DNA of 64,000 nt from Branchiostoma floridae (Eukaryota > Chordata > Leptocardii > Amphioxiformes > Branchiostomatidae), in NCBI RefSeq assembly GCF_000003815.2, contig NC_049983.1:23368806-23432805 (forward strand). The letters run 5' to 3'. The position numbers and the translations under genes are program-made. The stretch's first letter is position 1. Each line of letters begins with the position of its first letter. The notes beneath the pieces were generated by a model. The model did no database searches. It saw nothing but the letters and a program-made list of their open reading frames with translations, and was not told the DNA's origin. Shown piece after piece: positions 1-12,400 of this stretch.

Positions 1-63
1 GGAGCGTTGCCGAAGGCTGTCCCGAACATCGACGAAGATCGACGGAGATCGACGAATTGATCC

Positions 64-73
64 AAGATGGCGG
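64..73 (+). promoter_or_regulatory. YY1-like AAGATGGCGG motif
   Basis: AAGATGGCGG at this position matches the YY1-type motif often placed just downstream of transcription starts of housekeeping genes. It could mark the start of EMC1 or of a gene leaving the window to the left. Motif-only evidence. Confidence 0.3.
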
Positions 74-612
74 ACGGAATGAGTTTAGTATGAGTTAGGC
101 ATAGCGATCTGTTGACAAAGGTCGCCTTTCGGGCTACTTTGGGGAAAGTGGAGATCGCGAACACCCCGGCGCGGTGTGCAAGACTCCAGGGAAGCCGGGG
201 ACGTGCAAAAAACCGGAGGAAAAGGTATCTCCACGGAACGGATACGCAAATACTTTTTAGTCCAATACGTTCCGCCCCGACTAGAAACAAAAACATCCTG
301 TATATTATATTAAAATTAAATAAGTTTTTCGTTTCTAGTCGCCCCGGCTACCTTGCTACGTGCCATCGACTGCGTACCACGTATTCAGAACGATTTCAGA
401 ACATTAGAAATACACCTTTTCTCCCTCAGGTTTTAACTCGTTGCTACGTCAAAATGTTCACGAACCTCTTCTTTGATGCACCGGCAGCCTGGAGTGCCGT
501 TTACGCCGTCTGAAGCCATCATGTTTACAGCTTTCTCTCTCAGCGCGCCAAAACTCGCCTGTTGTTTACCGCGCCGTGCTGGAAAATAACTCCTGACATG
601 TGGGTGGGTCAG

Positions 613-620
613 TGACGTCA
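613..620. promoter_or_regulatory. CRE/ATF palindrome TGACGTCA
   Basis: A perfect TGACGTCA lies within GTGACGTCAC, about 1.45 kb upstream of the EMC1 start codon. CREB/ATF family bZIP factors bind this palindrome, which would suit an ER-biogenesis gene. Occupancy is not shown by sequence. Confidence 0.35.
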
Positions 621-1649
621 CGACGGGTCCACGGTTGAAAATGGGGGAGGGGTTGAGGATCAATAATTTTACAAATATACAGTGAACTGCGAATTACTAT
701 CAAATATCAAAAAATATTTCAAATTAACTACATACATACTGTTTTCATAGCTTATGTGTTGTTTAGATTGATAAAAAATGACATGAAATCCGACTGTCAC
801 CCCCTCATAGTGGTATAATTCGAAGCACGATAGGACAAATCATTGCATAAAAACGCAACAGACAATTTTCAATATTCTTCTACTAGACGTAATAAAGATA
901 TCATGAGTAATAATGTTTTGCTTAAACCTGTTGTACATTATTCATTTAGTTATTTTCATCAATTAATAACATTAATTCGGTCTTTACTTCCATAATCTGT
1001 CTATACAATTTGTGTTTTATTCGATGCTGTCGAACAGCTGCAAAATGGCCGACCAGCCGGTGTAGAAAAAGAAGAACAAGCAAAAAGGCGTTTATTTTAC
1101 GCCTCTACTTGAGTCCTGAGGTGAGTTCTAGTGTGCGCATGATAGCAATAACCTTATGCAATAGGAAACGAAGTTTTTTAGGATCTACCCAATACTGTGT
1201 TTGTTAATTTTGCCTTCCATAACCTCCATGCAAATGTGATAAAACAGGTCAAACATGAAACATGCATGCACGTGTTTAGTGATCACCAGTATAATAACGT
1301 TAGTCATCATAAAATATAACCTCTGATCAGGATCATCAACAAAGTGACCCATAGATCGCCTTCTTCAAATACTTTAAAAAGATAGTAGGATACAGTCTTT
1401 TTAGGGCCAGTATGCGGGGTTAGGAAGAGGAATAATGGGCAACACACATAATTTGTAGGCATGATTTTATTCATATGAAACAGAAGAAAGTGATGTCTGA
1501 TTATTCACATCGGTGTATTATTGCAGCCAATTGGTACCAGTCTGAATATGATACAAGTCCATGCAACGTTAATTGACAAAGGGGTGGATTCTGGAAATGT
1601 TACATATGCTAGTATTGCTACTCGCTTTCCCTCGAACATCTGCTTACTG

Positions 1650-1680
1650 AAGGAGGTTATATTCAGAATATAACCTCCTT
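1650..1680. repeat. Perfect 15-bp hairpin
   Basis: Two perfect 15-bp arms (1650-1664 and 1666-1680) are separated by one base. The arm AAGGAGGTTATATTC resembles the edge of a dispersed repeat seen in diverged form near 61808, so it is probably a foldback left by a transposon rather than a gene terminator. Confidence 0.5.
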
Positions 1681-1708
1681 GGCTTACTACAGGAAGTTAA
1701 GAGATTCC

Positions 1709-1903
1709 TATAAGTGCATTAAATTCGCGGAAGCGGGAAAAAGGACATTTCACGGTGGTTTTAATTTTGCGGTAGCACCATGCACTGTAGTCTCTTAGTA
1801 CTGTCATGGAAAAATGTTTGTGGTGGTTTTAAGTTCGCAGTGAAGCGGCCACCACGAAAATCGCGAACATTAATCCACCGTGAAAGTTTCTGCATTTACA
1901 GTA
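1709..1903. mobile_element. MITE of the TACTGTAAATGCA family, diverged copy
   Basis: It has the same layout as the copies at 51290-51493 and 59516-59727: a start related to TACTGTAAATGCA, an internal pair of 'GCGGTGG..TTTAAGTTCGC' blocks, and an end TGCATTTACAGTA. The left end is degenerate. Ends in TA suggest a Tc1/mariner-type non-autonomous element. It ends only about 170 bp before the EMC1 start codon, so it forms part of the proximal promoter or leader. Confidence 0.6.
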
Positions 1904-2074
1904 CTTTTCAAAACAAGATTGATTTTTTCATGAAATCCATTGAAATAACACTGCTTTTCCTGTTTTTGTATCTTTCAGTTCCTCACGTCTACACAAGAGT
2001 GTACAAAAAATCAGCTGTGACTATTAAGAAATCAATTCACTGTGAAATACTAGTTCAGCACTGAGTGCAGCACC

Positions 2075-5000
2075 ATGACAGGCCAAGGTCAAGGTTTCTC
2101 GTTGCCATGGATACTCCTGACTGCTGCCCTTGTCCTTCACGTGCCCCCCACCAGCGGGATGTACGAGGATCAGATCGGGAAGTTCGATTGGCACCAGCAG
2201 TACATCGGCGCTGTCCGGCAGGCCGCCTTCGACCAGTCCGCTCCAGTCAGCAAGCGCATCTTCGTCGGCACCGAGTCCAACGTCGTGGCGGCCATCAACT
2301 CACGCACGGGGCAGCTGGCCTGGAGGCACGTGCAGGAGAGGGGAGACCCCTGGGGGGTGGATGCGGTACTGCACAAGGGCAACGTCTTGGTGACGGTGTG
2401 CAGTGGCGGGGATGCAGTCCGTGCGTGGGATCCGGCTAGCGGAACCCTCCTATGGGAGTTTCTCGCAAAGGAGAAGAACGATTCCCCAGCGAAGGCACTT
2501 CTTGTAGAGGGCAGGCAGGACGAAAGGTCACACGTGGAATCAGTCGCAGTCCTGACCAAGAAGACGCTGAGGATCCTCTCGGCAGTGGACGGCCATGAGA
2601 TGGTGAGCACAGAGGTTTGGTCAAGCGGAGAGACTGGGGGAATTTCAGTCTTGCACCAGGCGAGCAATGGCCAGCTGTATGCAGTCAGCATTTCTAGCCA
2701 AGCCGCCGTACAGATCGTTTCATACACCCACGTCCCTGGAAAGGGTTACGAGGCGGTGAAGAGGGTTATACCAGCAGGGTGGGCCTTGCCCCAGTCCACT
2801 CAGTGCGTGGTCACCGGAGACAACATCCTGGTCTGCTCAGAAGCCAGCACCAACTCCCTCCACACCATATCGCTTGTGGATGGCAGCGGCTTTACTACAG
2901 TCACCCTCCTGTCACTGGGGTTCAACAGCTGGCAGCCTGACAGCCTAGCCATTAGTGCAGTACAGGTCAGTAGGCATGTTCTTCTATTGTTGTAATGGAC
3001 ACAAGTTACCAAGAAAGGTACTTTTAGTAGGAAAGATCTTTATGGACTGAGTGTTGTGCAGATTTCTTTAGTATTGAAGAAATTACAGTAGCCATTGTAA
3101 TTTGAAGAAAATTTCCTCACTGTAGTTAGTTTCAAATGATGTGTATCAAATATGTATTTATCATACTTTGAGCCAGGTAATAAGTTATGCCAACTAGCAA
3201 TTACCCAAGCAACTGGATTTTGGAAATGGTTGAAGACATTTCAAACATGTTTTGGTGAATGTTGTAGAATTTTTTAGGTGCATGTGTGACTAATAGATCA
3301 TAGTTATAATGACTTGATTTTTCTCTAAATGTTTCTTACTGCTTTATGATATGGTACAGGTCGGGAGGAAGGAGGTACTTCTGCGGCTGTCTCAGGACCA
3401 CTACGTCCTCCTGCAGGCCACGGCAGACACGATCACTGTTCTGAAGGATCTCCCCAACGTGTACGCCACCACCACGGCAAGGAGTCAGGACAGGGACATC
3501 ATGTTCATGGTGAAGAAGGGAACCAAGGACGAGCTGGTCGTCACCGGCTTCTACCTACAGAACCTGAAAGAAGACCAGGCTCTGACACAGATGATAGCCC
3601 ACCCGCTGCATTATGGGTCACCACAGCAGGTTTGTTGTTTATTGAATTATTATCCTTTAGTTGTTGACAGCATATCACTGCAACATCTACTCTTCCAGGA
3701 GTAATGATTACACATAACACTTGGACACATAACATGCACAACATATAACATGTCATTCAAAAAAATCATTAAAAAATGCATGTGCCATATCAAAGCTAAA
3801 AAAATGCACGTGCCATATCAAAGCTGTCAAGTACCTCATGTGCCATTAGCTGAGTTTTGCATGTGTTTCATTAGCTGCTGTCTAAACATCTTGGACGTAC
3901 TCACAGTTTGCAATTCATATGCTAGTTGGTTCCATTCGGATGTTGCTCTATATGTGAAGGATTTCTTAAGACTGTCTTTTGTTTCCCAGGTCACGGTGTA
4001 CACGTTCCTGAAGCGCGACGGATCGACAGGATACCGCGCTCTGCTGCAGATGGAGGACCAGACACTGCTGATGCTGCAGCAGCTGCAGGGGAACCAGGGG
4101 CACGTCATGTGGCAACGCAATGAGGCGCTTGCCTCAATCTCCGCCGTGGATCAAGTCGATCTGCCCGTGTCCGAAACAGAGAGCAAGTTTGAGGAGGAGT
4201 TTGGAGAAGAGTCGGAGGAAGACCTCTCCATCTGGCAGATGTTCACCAGAAGGATCACCACTCAGCTGGAACAGCTGAAGGACCTTGCCGACAAGTTTGA
4301 AGAGTACAGGAAACCCAAGGCCAAACAGGTGGAGAAACAGCTGGAGAGGGATCCCTTCAACCTCCGCAAGATGATCGTGGCGGTAACGTCGGCTGGTAAG
4401 CTGTACGGACTGGACAGCGCGAACGGGGACATCGTTTGGCAGTACTTCCTGCCGAACATCCGGTGCTTCGGCCAAGGCGAGATGTACCTGTTCGTACAGC
4501 GGACCACCGCGCACTTCCCCCACCCCCCACAGGCCATGCTGGTTGCCCAGGACAAGGCCACTGGGAACGGACTTGTCTTCACGTTCAACCCCACCACCGG
4601 GCAGCCCGTCAACGCTAGCGCTGTCTCGGGAATCCTACAGCCTTTCAAAGTGCTGCAAGCGATCCTCCTGCCCGTGATGAACAACCACCATCTCCATCCC
4701 GTCATGATTGTCGACTCTGATCATGGTGTTCACATCTTCCCGCCTTCCTCCTCTGTCCTGTCTGTCCTGAAGAAAAACAACGGAAAGATCTTCCTCCATG
4801 CCGCTGACCTTGAGAAGAGCACGCTAACCGGGTTTAGCCTCACCACGCTTAAAGATGGAAAAGTGGAACTTGCGCAAGCCTGGCATCTCAGCCTCCCGAT
4901 CCCGTCCCAGAAGATCGTGAGCGTTGTTCCAAGGAGAGCTAACGAGCACGTCCATTCCCAGGGCCGCGTGTTAAGCGACAGAAGCGTCATGTACAAGTAC

Positions 5001-5771
5001 CTCAACCCCAACCTGCTGGCTGTAATGACAGAGGGCATAGAGCGAGACATCCCCCTGTTGACCCTGTATCTGGTGGACGCCGTGACCGGACAGGTTGTGT
5101 ACAGCATGCAGCACAAGCGGGCCAGCGGGCCCGTCCATCTGGTCCACTCCGAGAACTGGGTCGTCTACCACTACTGGAACGGGAAGTTTCGCCGCCACGA
5201 GGTGACCGTGCTGGAGCTCTTCGAGTCGCAGGGAGACCGAAACTCCACCACGTTCTCGTCCCTCTCCACCCAGAGCCTACCTCTCGTCCTGCAACAGGCC
5301 TACATCTTTCCCATGGGATTATCCGCCATGGCCGTCAGCAACACAGAGCGCGGCATCACCGCTCGCAGCCTCCTCCTTGCCCTACCAAACGGCGGCCTCA
5401 TGACCCTCCCGAAGAACATCCTTGACCCCCGGCGACCCATCATCCCCACCAAACAGCACCAGGAGGAGGGGGTGTACCCCTACATCCCCGAACTCCACGT
5501 CAACCCCATGACTCTCCTCACCTACAACCAGTCCATCGAGGGGATACGGGGGATCCATATAGGAGCAGCGGGGCTGGAGTCTACCTCCGTGGTGCTAGCG
5601 TACGGATTGGACCTGTTCTACACCAGGATAATGCCGTCACAGATGTTTGACGTGCTGAAGGAAGACTTTGACTACTTCTTCATCAGTTCTATATTGTTGG
5701 GACTGGTCATGGCCACTCTGATCACCCATCGACTAGCTGCCATGAAGACTCTGAATAGGAGTTGGAGATAG
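2075..5771 (+). CDS. EMC1: ER membrane protein complex subunit 1 (EMC1), complete, 3 coding exons
   Basis: Coding exons are 2075-2965, 3360-3629 and 3990-5771, all in phase 0 with GT-AG borders, giving 980 aa (human EMC1 is 993 aa). EMC1 is the largest subunit of the complex that inserts tail-anchored and multipass proteins into the ER membrane. The start CACCATGA opens a signal peptide (about residues 1-28). The lumenal part shows PQQ/WD-type propeller strands of the kind 'NSRTGQLAW', 'DPASGTLLW' and 'DSANGDIVW'. An acidic segment follows near residues 449-470, then the conserved C-terminal EMC1 domain. A single membrane helix (about 950-970, FFISSILLGLVMATL) and a short cytosolic end 'LNRSWR' finish the protein. 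No frameshift or missing region is apparent. Intron 2 carries a LINE fragment right next to exon 3. Confidence 0.95.
3836..3989 (-). mobile_element. Non-LTR retrotransposon reverse transcriptase C-terminal fragment
   Basis: Read on the minus strand, the intron encodes 'KKSFTYRATSEWNQLAYEL' followed by a 'F..QL..HM' stretch. This is the typical C-terminal signature of reverse transcriptases of LINE elements (S(F/Y)xYRxxxxWNxL). The fragment runs almost to the exon 3 acceptor of EMC1, so the acceptor pyrimidine tract may derive in part from LINE DNA. Only a short remnant is present. Confidence 0.6.
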
Positions 5772-7129
5772 GGGCACTTTGGGGAAGGGACTATATCAGA
5801 CATAGCATAGCATAGCATAGAGTTCGGACATGTTCAATTAACATGGAAACTCAATCATATACTGGTACTAGTGGTAGAGACACGAATTGAACTTGACTTC
5901 TGAATTATGGAGTTCTTACACATATGTAGCTGGAATAGGAGTTTGGAGCCTCTATGAACTTTACTCATGATTGCAGTTATCAGTTTAAGTTTCCTTAAAA
6001 TCAGTCTCTTTGACAAATTTTAAGACCATAGCACCACTAATAGTAATAATTGAGAATTCATCTGTTCTTGATGTAGCAAGTCTGGTTCCTCATATTACTT
6101 TGGATACTATTAGTCCATTAGCTGACATACATTTTGCGTAGCTACTTTTCCCGGACATAAAATCTCACAGACATAGGACATACATATTGGAAGTTCTATA
6201 CATGTATAGCAAATGTTTCTGTTGTAAACTTCTGTGCAATTTTTGTTTGTGGGTATTAGTGAGTGTACATTGTAGTTTGATAGTGTTAAGATCACCTGCT
6301 GATCACATTATTAGATCATAAGATCACATCATCAAAAGTCAAGAATTCTATTCAGAGATTGGAGATCTTTTTTATTGTTGGGAGGTATAATACAGATATT
6401 TGTACTAGACTTAGTTCGGGGGCTGAATGAATCAGCGTTAAACTTTAATTTGCTGAAGTTTTATCAGCCTTCTGTGTGTGAAAGCGGGTATTACTAAGAA
6501 GTTGACATGTAATGATTTGAGATTATTGTTTTTATAAATTATATGCACCATGTTCTATAGTTTACATGTAAAAAAAAAACTTCCTGGCCCAGATAGGACT
6601 CATCAATCACCTCTTGGTCCACCAAAAAAGTCAACTTGGATGTCATGGCCTGTCTTCAAGAGTGAAGAACAAAATAATGACATGAACATTACAGGATCCC
6701 CCGATAAATTCTGTACTGTCAGCAGAGAGTCATTTATGATGACCTGGCAAAACTAAATCAGGTGATGGTTACTGTTGGTGTCTATAATTTGAAACTGATG
6801 TATAATATTTTTAACTACTGGAGAATTCTTTTTTTTGTTTTCAACTAAACATGCATATGTAAAATTACAAACTTTAAGGTATTAATAGTAAGAAAGATCT
6901 AAATGGAATGTTGTGCAGAAGGTTGTGAAGACATTACAGTAGCCAGTGTATTTTGTACACTAAGACTTTCCTCATTGTAGCATGTTTCAAATGAAATGTA
7001 GCAAATATTTATTTGTACAAGATGATTTGATTAATGTTGTAAGTTAAAGATTTTTTGGTTGTAAAGAATTGTGCATGTGTGATGAATAAATATGATTATG
7101 GGTACGATAATTTTATGTTTTTCTGAAAT
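5772..7129. other. EMC1 3' flank, no gene seen
   Basis: AT-rich sequence following the EMC1 stop, presumably 3' UTR and intergenic DNA. A short 'catag' repeat occurs at 5801-5820. No conserved coding segment or convincing poly(A) signal could be assigned. Confidence 0.4.
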
Positions 7130-7320
7130 GTGTGGCATAACTGGTAGGCTAAGCGCGTTGGGCTCAGAATCAAAAGATCCCAAGTTCAATACCCACCATG
7201 CCCAGACGTTGTGCCCTTGGGAATGGCACTTCACATGACTTTCCCTTACTGTGGAGTGAGGCCTACCGAGCCTCTTTGGCTATTATAAATGTGTCTAACG
7301 TTAAATGTGTGCCCCAAATC
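7130..7320 (+). repeat. tRNA-derived SINE, degenerate
   Basis: A tRNA-like head at about 7133-7205 has an A-box-like 'TGGTAGGCTAAGCGCG' and a B-box-like 'GTTCAATACC', ending in 'CCATGCCCA'. It is followed by a body (7206-7320) with 'cccttgggaatggcacttca', a phrase that recurs in altered form near 43360. This is the pattern of a tRNA-derived SINE rather than a working tRNA. Confidence 0.5.
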
Positions 7321-9004
7321 ACACTACGGATTTCATGCGCAAATGTGCCAACATCTGCACATTGACATCCACTAAGAACTTTTTTTTCTTAAAAAATGTT
7401 TATGACATGCCAAAGCTATTCAATGGAATTGGTTTTGTGTACATACTGGATAGCAAATGGTCTACAAGATCCAGCCTATAAAAAGCCTTTGGAAGCCTAT
7501 GGAAAGCCTTTCTCTGAAAGTAAAGTTACATAATTCAGTACTGTTGTTGTTGACATACTTCTGTCTTCAAGGTTGACAATAGAGTTTACACTTTGTGTGA
7601 TGAATTTAGGAACTGTGATGCATTATGAAACTCATGCATATTATTAGATAGTACAACTCACTGTAGCTTACATGGTATTACAAAAAGCACACAAAGTGTT
7701 TCTACATCAATTTTTATTTCACCATTGGGTCTGAACCAGCAGACACCAACTAGTTTACACCAAGGATTGTCTCTAGGTATACATTAGCCTTCACAGCAGA
7801 CTGGCAGCCATCTCAATATGGATATTTTCCCTAGCCTCTACCAGCCTTTTTGGATTGAGGGATATTTTCTCACCGCGATGAAGAATAACTCCACCGATCC
7901 GCGGAGCCTGGGAAAGGCTACATTTTTCAACTGACACTTATGAAAGACAATGAATCATACATGAAATGCCTGAATGTCTGTATCGGGTTACTTACATTTA
8001 TGGAGGTTATAGACATCAGGTAAACAATATCTAAAGGCAATTCAATCTACAATTGAGTAAAATCAGATTTACTTATGGACGTTTCGAGTGACATCAGGTT
8101 AACTTTATTTTGTACCTTGTTATGTTCTGTCTGGATGTTAAACCTTCATCATTGTTCACATTTTATGACTTATGCCATTTTTGTTCAATCAAAATGTTTT
8201 TGTTTATTCAGAATTGACTGAAAATGTGCTGCAGAGTCCACTATGAAGGCTATTATATTGTACTTAAATTTTACTTAGCCATAACATCTACATTCATCAT
8301 TTTACAAAACACCACATACAATATAGAGTACAAACATCTGCATATCAGCAAAAGTGAAGGAAAATACTAGTTACTAAATGCTGTTGAGAGGCACTTTGTA
8401 CAGCTAGCAATGGTATATAATGAAAGTTGCAGCATAAGGCCTCTTAGGTTTACAATTAGCAGCATTTTCACAAATTTACAAGTACAGTGAAATGCAATGC
8501 CTGATTATGATGCTAGCGGTAACATTGTCATGTAACGATTCTATTACTCAACTCTTTAATGCAAGAAATTCTACATAATTATATTTCAGTATATATAGGC
8601 TGATGGTACAGAGCTATAATGTACAACAAGAAAGTTTATTTCAGTTGTCCAGTGTGTTAAAAAGAAGTCTAGGGGACTAGCTCAAAGACTGAAGCCATCA
8701 AATTTGGTTCTAGTCCCAGGTTACACTATACACCACCTATAGCAGCTATAAATCATTTTTAAGTACAAACTAAAGATATTCATGATCTTTATAATTGGTG
8801 ATATGATACATGATTAAAGATGGTTTACAAAATTTCGATGTTAAGGCAGGTCATACTGGCTGGTCCATTTTGTGTTTAGAAACTCAACTTGATAAACAAG
8901 TTAGAAAAACATAGAATAGACATCATGGTATCATGATCATGTTATGCAAAATAACACATAGTTGATGTAGGATTGACAATAACATGATATTAATTTCTGA
9001 TTTA
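7321..9004. other. Intergenic, nothing recognised
   Basis: AT-rich DNA with no extended coding potential on either strand and no conserved motif that I recognise. Confidence 0.4.
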
Positions 9005-9290
9005 CTTTTGCGGTGGTTTTATTTTGCAGTCAGAAGGGAAAAAGGTTTCTTGCAGTGTTTTAAGTTTGTCATGAAGTCCAGGAAGATTAGTGGCGTGCAC
9101 TAAGGCACGTCACTAAATGGATTTTCAAATAAAGTCTCAAGTGGTTAGCACTATTCACGGCAGCAGTACAGTTACAGTAACTGTTATATACAATAATGGA
9201 AACATATTTTGCGGTTTCATGAATTTGCAGTGAAGTTGTTACTGTGAAAAACACAAAAATAAAACCTCCACAAACATTTAAAGATTTCCG
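9005..9290. mobile_element. Degenerate remnant of the TACTGTAAATGCA MITE family
   Basis: The phrases 'tttgcggtggttttattttgcag' and 'gcggtttcatgaatttgcagtgaag' match the internal blocks of the MITE at 59516-59727, but the termini are eroded. Remnant call only. Confidence 0.35.
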
Positions 9291-9348
9291 TAAATAGTTC
9301 ATCAGGTTGGTATGTCACTGAATAAAGAGACTCTTTTTAGACTCAGAA

Positions 9349-9395
9349 TTACCCTGAAGAAGGTGACAGACGGTCACCAAAACGTTGGTGAGAAC
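9349..9395 (+). repeat. Retroelement 3'-end motif, hammerhead-like
   Basis: The motif CCTGAAGAAGG, a 6-bp stem (GGTGAC/GTCACC), and AAAACGTTGG has the order of a hammerhead core (CUGANGA, stem II, GAAA) but with altered core bases. Such motifs are common at the ends of Penelope-like elements. A similar one (CTGAGGA, stem, GAAA) is at about 58328-58356. Probably inactive. Confidence 0.3.
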
Positions 9396-9482
9396 AAAGC
9401 ATTTAGATGAATGTGTAAAAAGAGTCTTAAGTTTTCATTCATTTTAAGATTTACAAAATGAAACAAAAAAGATTGACAAATG

Positions 9483-12400
9483 CTAAGGCAGGTCGTTGTC
9501 TGTGAAGGATGACTTGGTCCCCTCGGCCACGTGGATGGTTCCCTTCTGGCTGCGGTTGGAGAAGTTGTTGTTGCGCGTGCACATGTAGTGGTACGTGCCC
9601 TTGCGGAACTCCAGGAGCGCCCCCTCGAACGACGCCGGCGCGTTGTTGAGAAGCTTGTCCAGCTTGTTCTTCCGTTCCACTGACTCGGTGTGGCAGACCT
9701 CCGCATGGAAACAGCTATGGGGGCAACAATAGAAAAATAGTTAAAGCAAAGAGGTTAAAAATAAAGCACTCTGCATTGAAAACAGATAATATTTAAAACT
9801 TGTAACTTCAAGTATACGAAAAATAGATAAGTTACAGTATACCAGTTACACAAATTACATTGATTTCTTTGTGTACAAATATGTTTCTGATCTTTATCAT
9901 GTCCTCTGATCCATTATACATGTAGGCTATCTTCTTCAAATGATCCCGTCCTGTGGAAGACCCCCCTCCCCCAAATTATGGAAAGACTAGGCTGTAAGAG
10001 ACACGACAAAATAAGTTTAAAGGTAGCAGAGTCTACGACAAGGGACTCTGTTACATGGAGGCATCTGATGAGGGGAACAAGGGGACAGCTATTGGTCTAG
10101 GGTAATTGTCTTGATATCTACCGTTCGGTTAACGGCAGGCACAGAACATAATGTGGCAAACCCTGAGGAGTGAAAACTCACGTGTAGTATCCTGAGCTGG
10201 CAAATGCCACAGCCAGGTCCTTTGCCAGACTATATTTGGGCGCGGCCGGCCACCAGACCCGGGCGCTGTTCCACATGGTAGAGTTCTCAAACGGAGCGGG
10301 GAAGTTGTCCAGCAGTGATCGCATCTGCACGATGTTGTTTCGGTCCGTGCCTGGAACAAGGAGTGGGGTTTAAATTGATTCAAGCCTGACAGCTTATATA
10401 TAAAATATATGTTTTTCTTGCAATTGTTCAAGAGTTTTTGAAATTTGCAGAATACTTTTGTCCCTTTTTTATAGGTTGATTTAAAATCTACTTTCATAGA
10501 TATCACTGTCTATTCTTCATCAATGTATTAGTCCATTGGCTAAAATATCTTTGAGAATATACGTGATCATAGTATAGAAATTTGAGGCAAATATAATAAT
10601 AATAATGTCATTGCCAAATAAGAAACTTAAAGTTCAAGTTAGCATGAACACTGCGACAAAATTATTCATTGTTGTATTGCATTTGATTTGCATGGGGCTG
10701 GCAGAAAATATCACTAAGTTTTATTTGTCATCAGTTTTGGGTAGCCTAAAAGGTTTGTAGAAACGTAAATATTGCAGTAAGTTTTCCCTACCAGTTGTGC
10801 CCTCCCCAGCATCCCCAGCCTGGCCATCCCCTGCAGGGTTCCCGTTGTTGTGGCTGTTTGACCCTGGAAGATAGAGCAACTTTAAGACTTACAGCATATC
10901 TTAACCCTTAAACTGCCAGAGTTTCAGCCGTATAGAATGCTATCAGTGCCAGGGTTGGCTGCTGACCTCCAAAAAGAAACCCCCGAACAAGGTCGCCTAA
11001 CTTCCGGGGTTCGTGTGCCACATGCGCAAAAAGCTGCTACTTTGGGGGAATACACTATCCCGGATATATCCGGGCACAGCACACAGGGCATGTATATGTG
11101 TGCCGGATATATCTGGGCTTGGCAGTTTAAGGGTTATTCTATGTTGTTAATCAGTACGGTCTCTTGTGTGACTCAAGATTCTACCACATTTGATAAGAAT
11201 CAGTGTCAATGACATGCTGCAACAAATGAGAATAGTTTGGTTTACCATTACTACTGGCACTACTGTAACTGTAACCATAAAACTTGAATGTGCTTTAATT
11301 TGTGGATTTCTACAGCAATGGACTTCTTGGTAAAGTAATACAGGCCAAATACTGTAATTCACTTTGTCTTTTCGGTACCAAACTTTCACAGTCTGAGAAA
11401 ATTTAACTTGTTCTCGGAACTAAATGTTCACTGTCGCAGCAAGTGCACATAAAAAAGGCTGTGAATCATTTGTTATCGGTAATGACTAGTTCACGTTACA
11501 GACATCATCGTGAAAACCGTGAACATAACAGTACATTGAAAAAATCAGGAATTACAGTATTCTGCTGCTACCTTCCCACTGTATGTGCATCAGGTCCCCC
11601 TCCTCCATGTGTAGGTGGGTGGGCTCAGTTGACTGTATCTGTACCTATATACATGTAGCTGGTATATTCTGTACCTATATACATGTAGCTGGTATATACT
11701 GTACCTATAGTCGTTCTGTAAATATCCAGTATTTTTGTTCTCTATGTTACTACCCACCTTCCCACTGTATGTGTGTCAGGTCCCCCTCCTCCATGTGCAG
11801 GTCGGTGGGCACAAAGTCGTACTCCACGGCAGGGTACACCTGCACGATGTTCCCGCGCTTCCCGCGTACGTTCAGGTTGTGGATGGCCCGACCCTCCAGG
11901 CCGCTGGGCCGAGGCTTCAGCAGGAACACGTGGCTCCGGTCCTGATGGGGGTACGGAAAAAGTAATAATGGTTTAACATTAAGCTATGCTTGTGGACAGA
12001 TAAGAAGTTGAACAATTAGCTCGGAAACTACTGGATCAGTACACAGTCACTGTACAATATAGTAAGTGTTCACCCTAATGTTGAACCTAGCTTGATTACT
12101 GGATGGGGATTAGTCATGAAAAAAGTCAATGCAAAATATATTCCTCTCCCAGCATTTTTCCTTTCCCAGCATATTTTCCTTTCCCGTCATATTTCCGGAT
12201 AAAAATCGCGAATAGACGTCCACGGAACATAGACATATAGGTGCAAACGCTCACCGAAAAACTGTTCACAATACTTTGTTGCAGAGGTTACCCTCTAGTC
12301 AACAAAGTAAATACTGTTAAAACACAAAAAAAGCTTTACTGGCTACACAGTCAGGCTAATTAAATTTGTTTTCCATGAAAAAATTAAAGACCAGCCAGAT

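Larger units (their letters stand above)
1..2074. other. Upstream region of EMC1, no coding gene seen
   Basis: No convincing protein-coding exon is visible. It contains promoter-like motifs (listed separately), a short perfect hairpin and a MITE. A donor-like GAG|gtgagt at 1120/1121 and a strong acceptor (pyrimidine tract ending in cag at 1978) could bound a 5' untranslated intron of EMC1, but this is inference without transcript support. Confidence 0.4.

Noticed and set aside
112-513. 133-residue frame at the left edge
   Set aside because: No recognisable domain, no clear start context, and base composition like the surrounding promoter DNA.
2170-2727. 185-residue minus-strand frame opposite EMC1 exon 1
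   Set aside because: Shadow of the GC-rich EMC1 coding strand. It shows no family features, while the plus strand is clearly EMC1.
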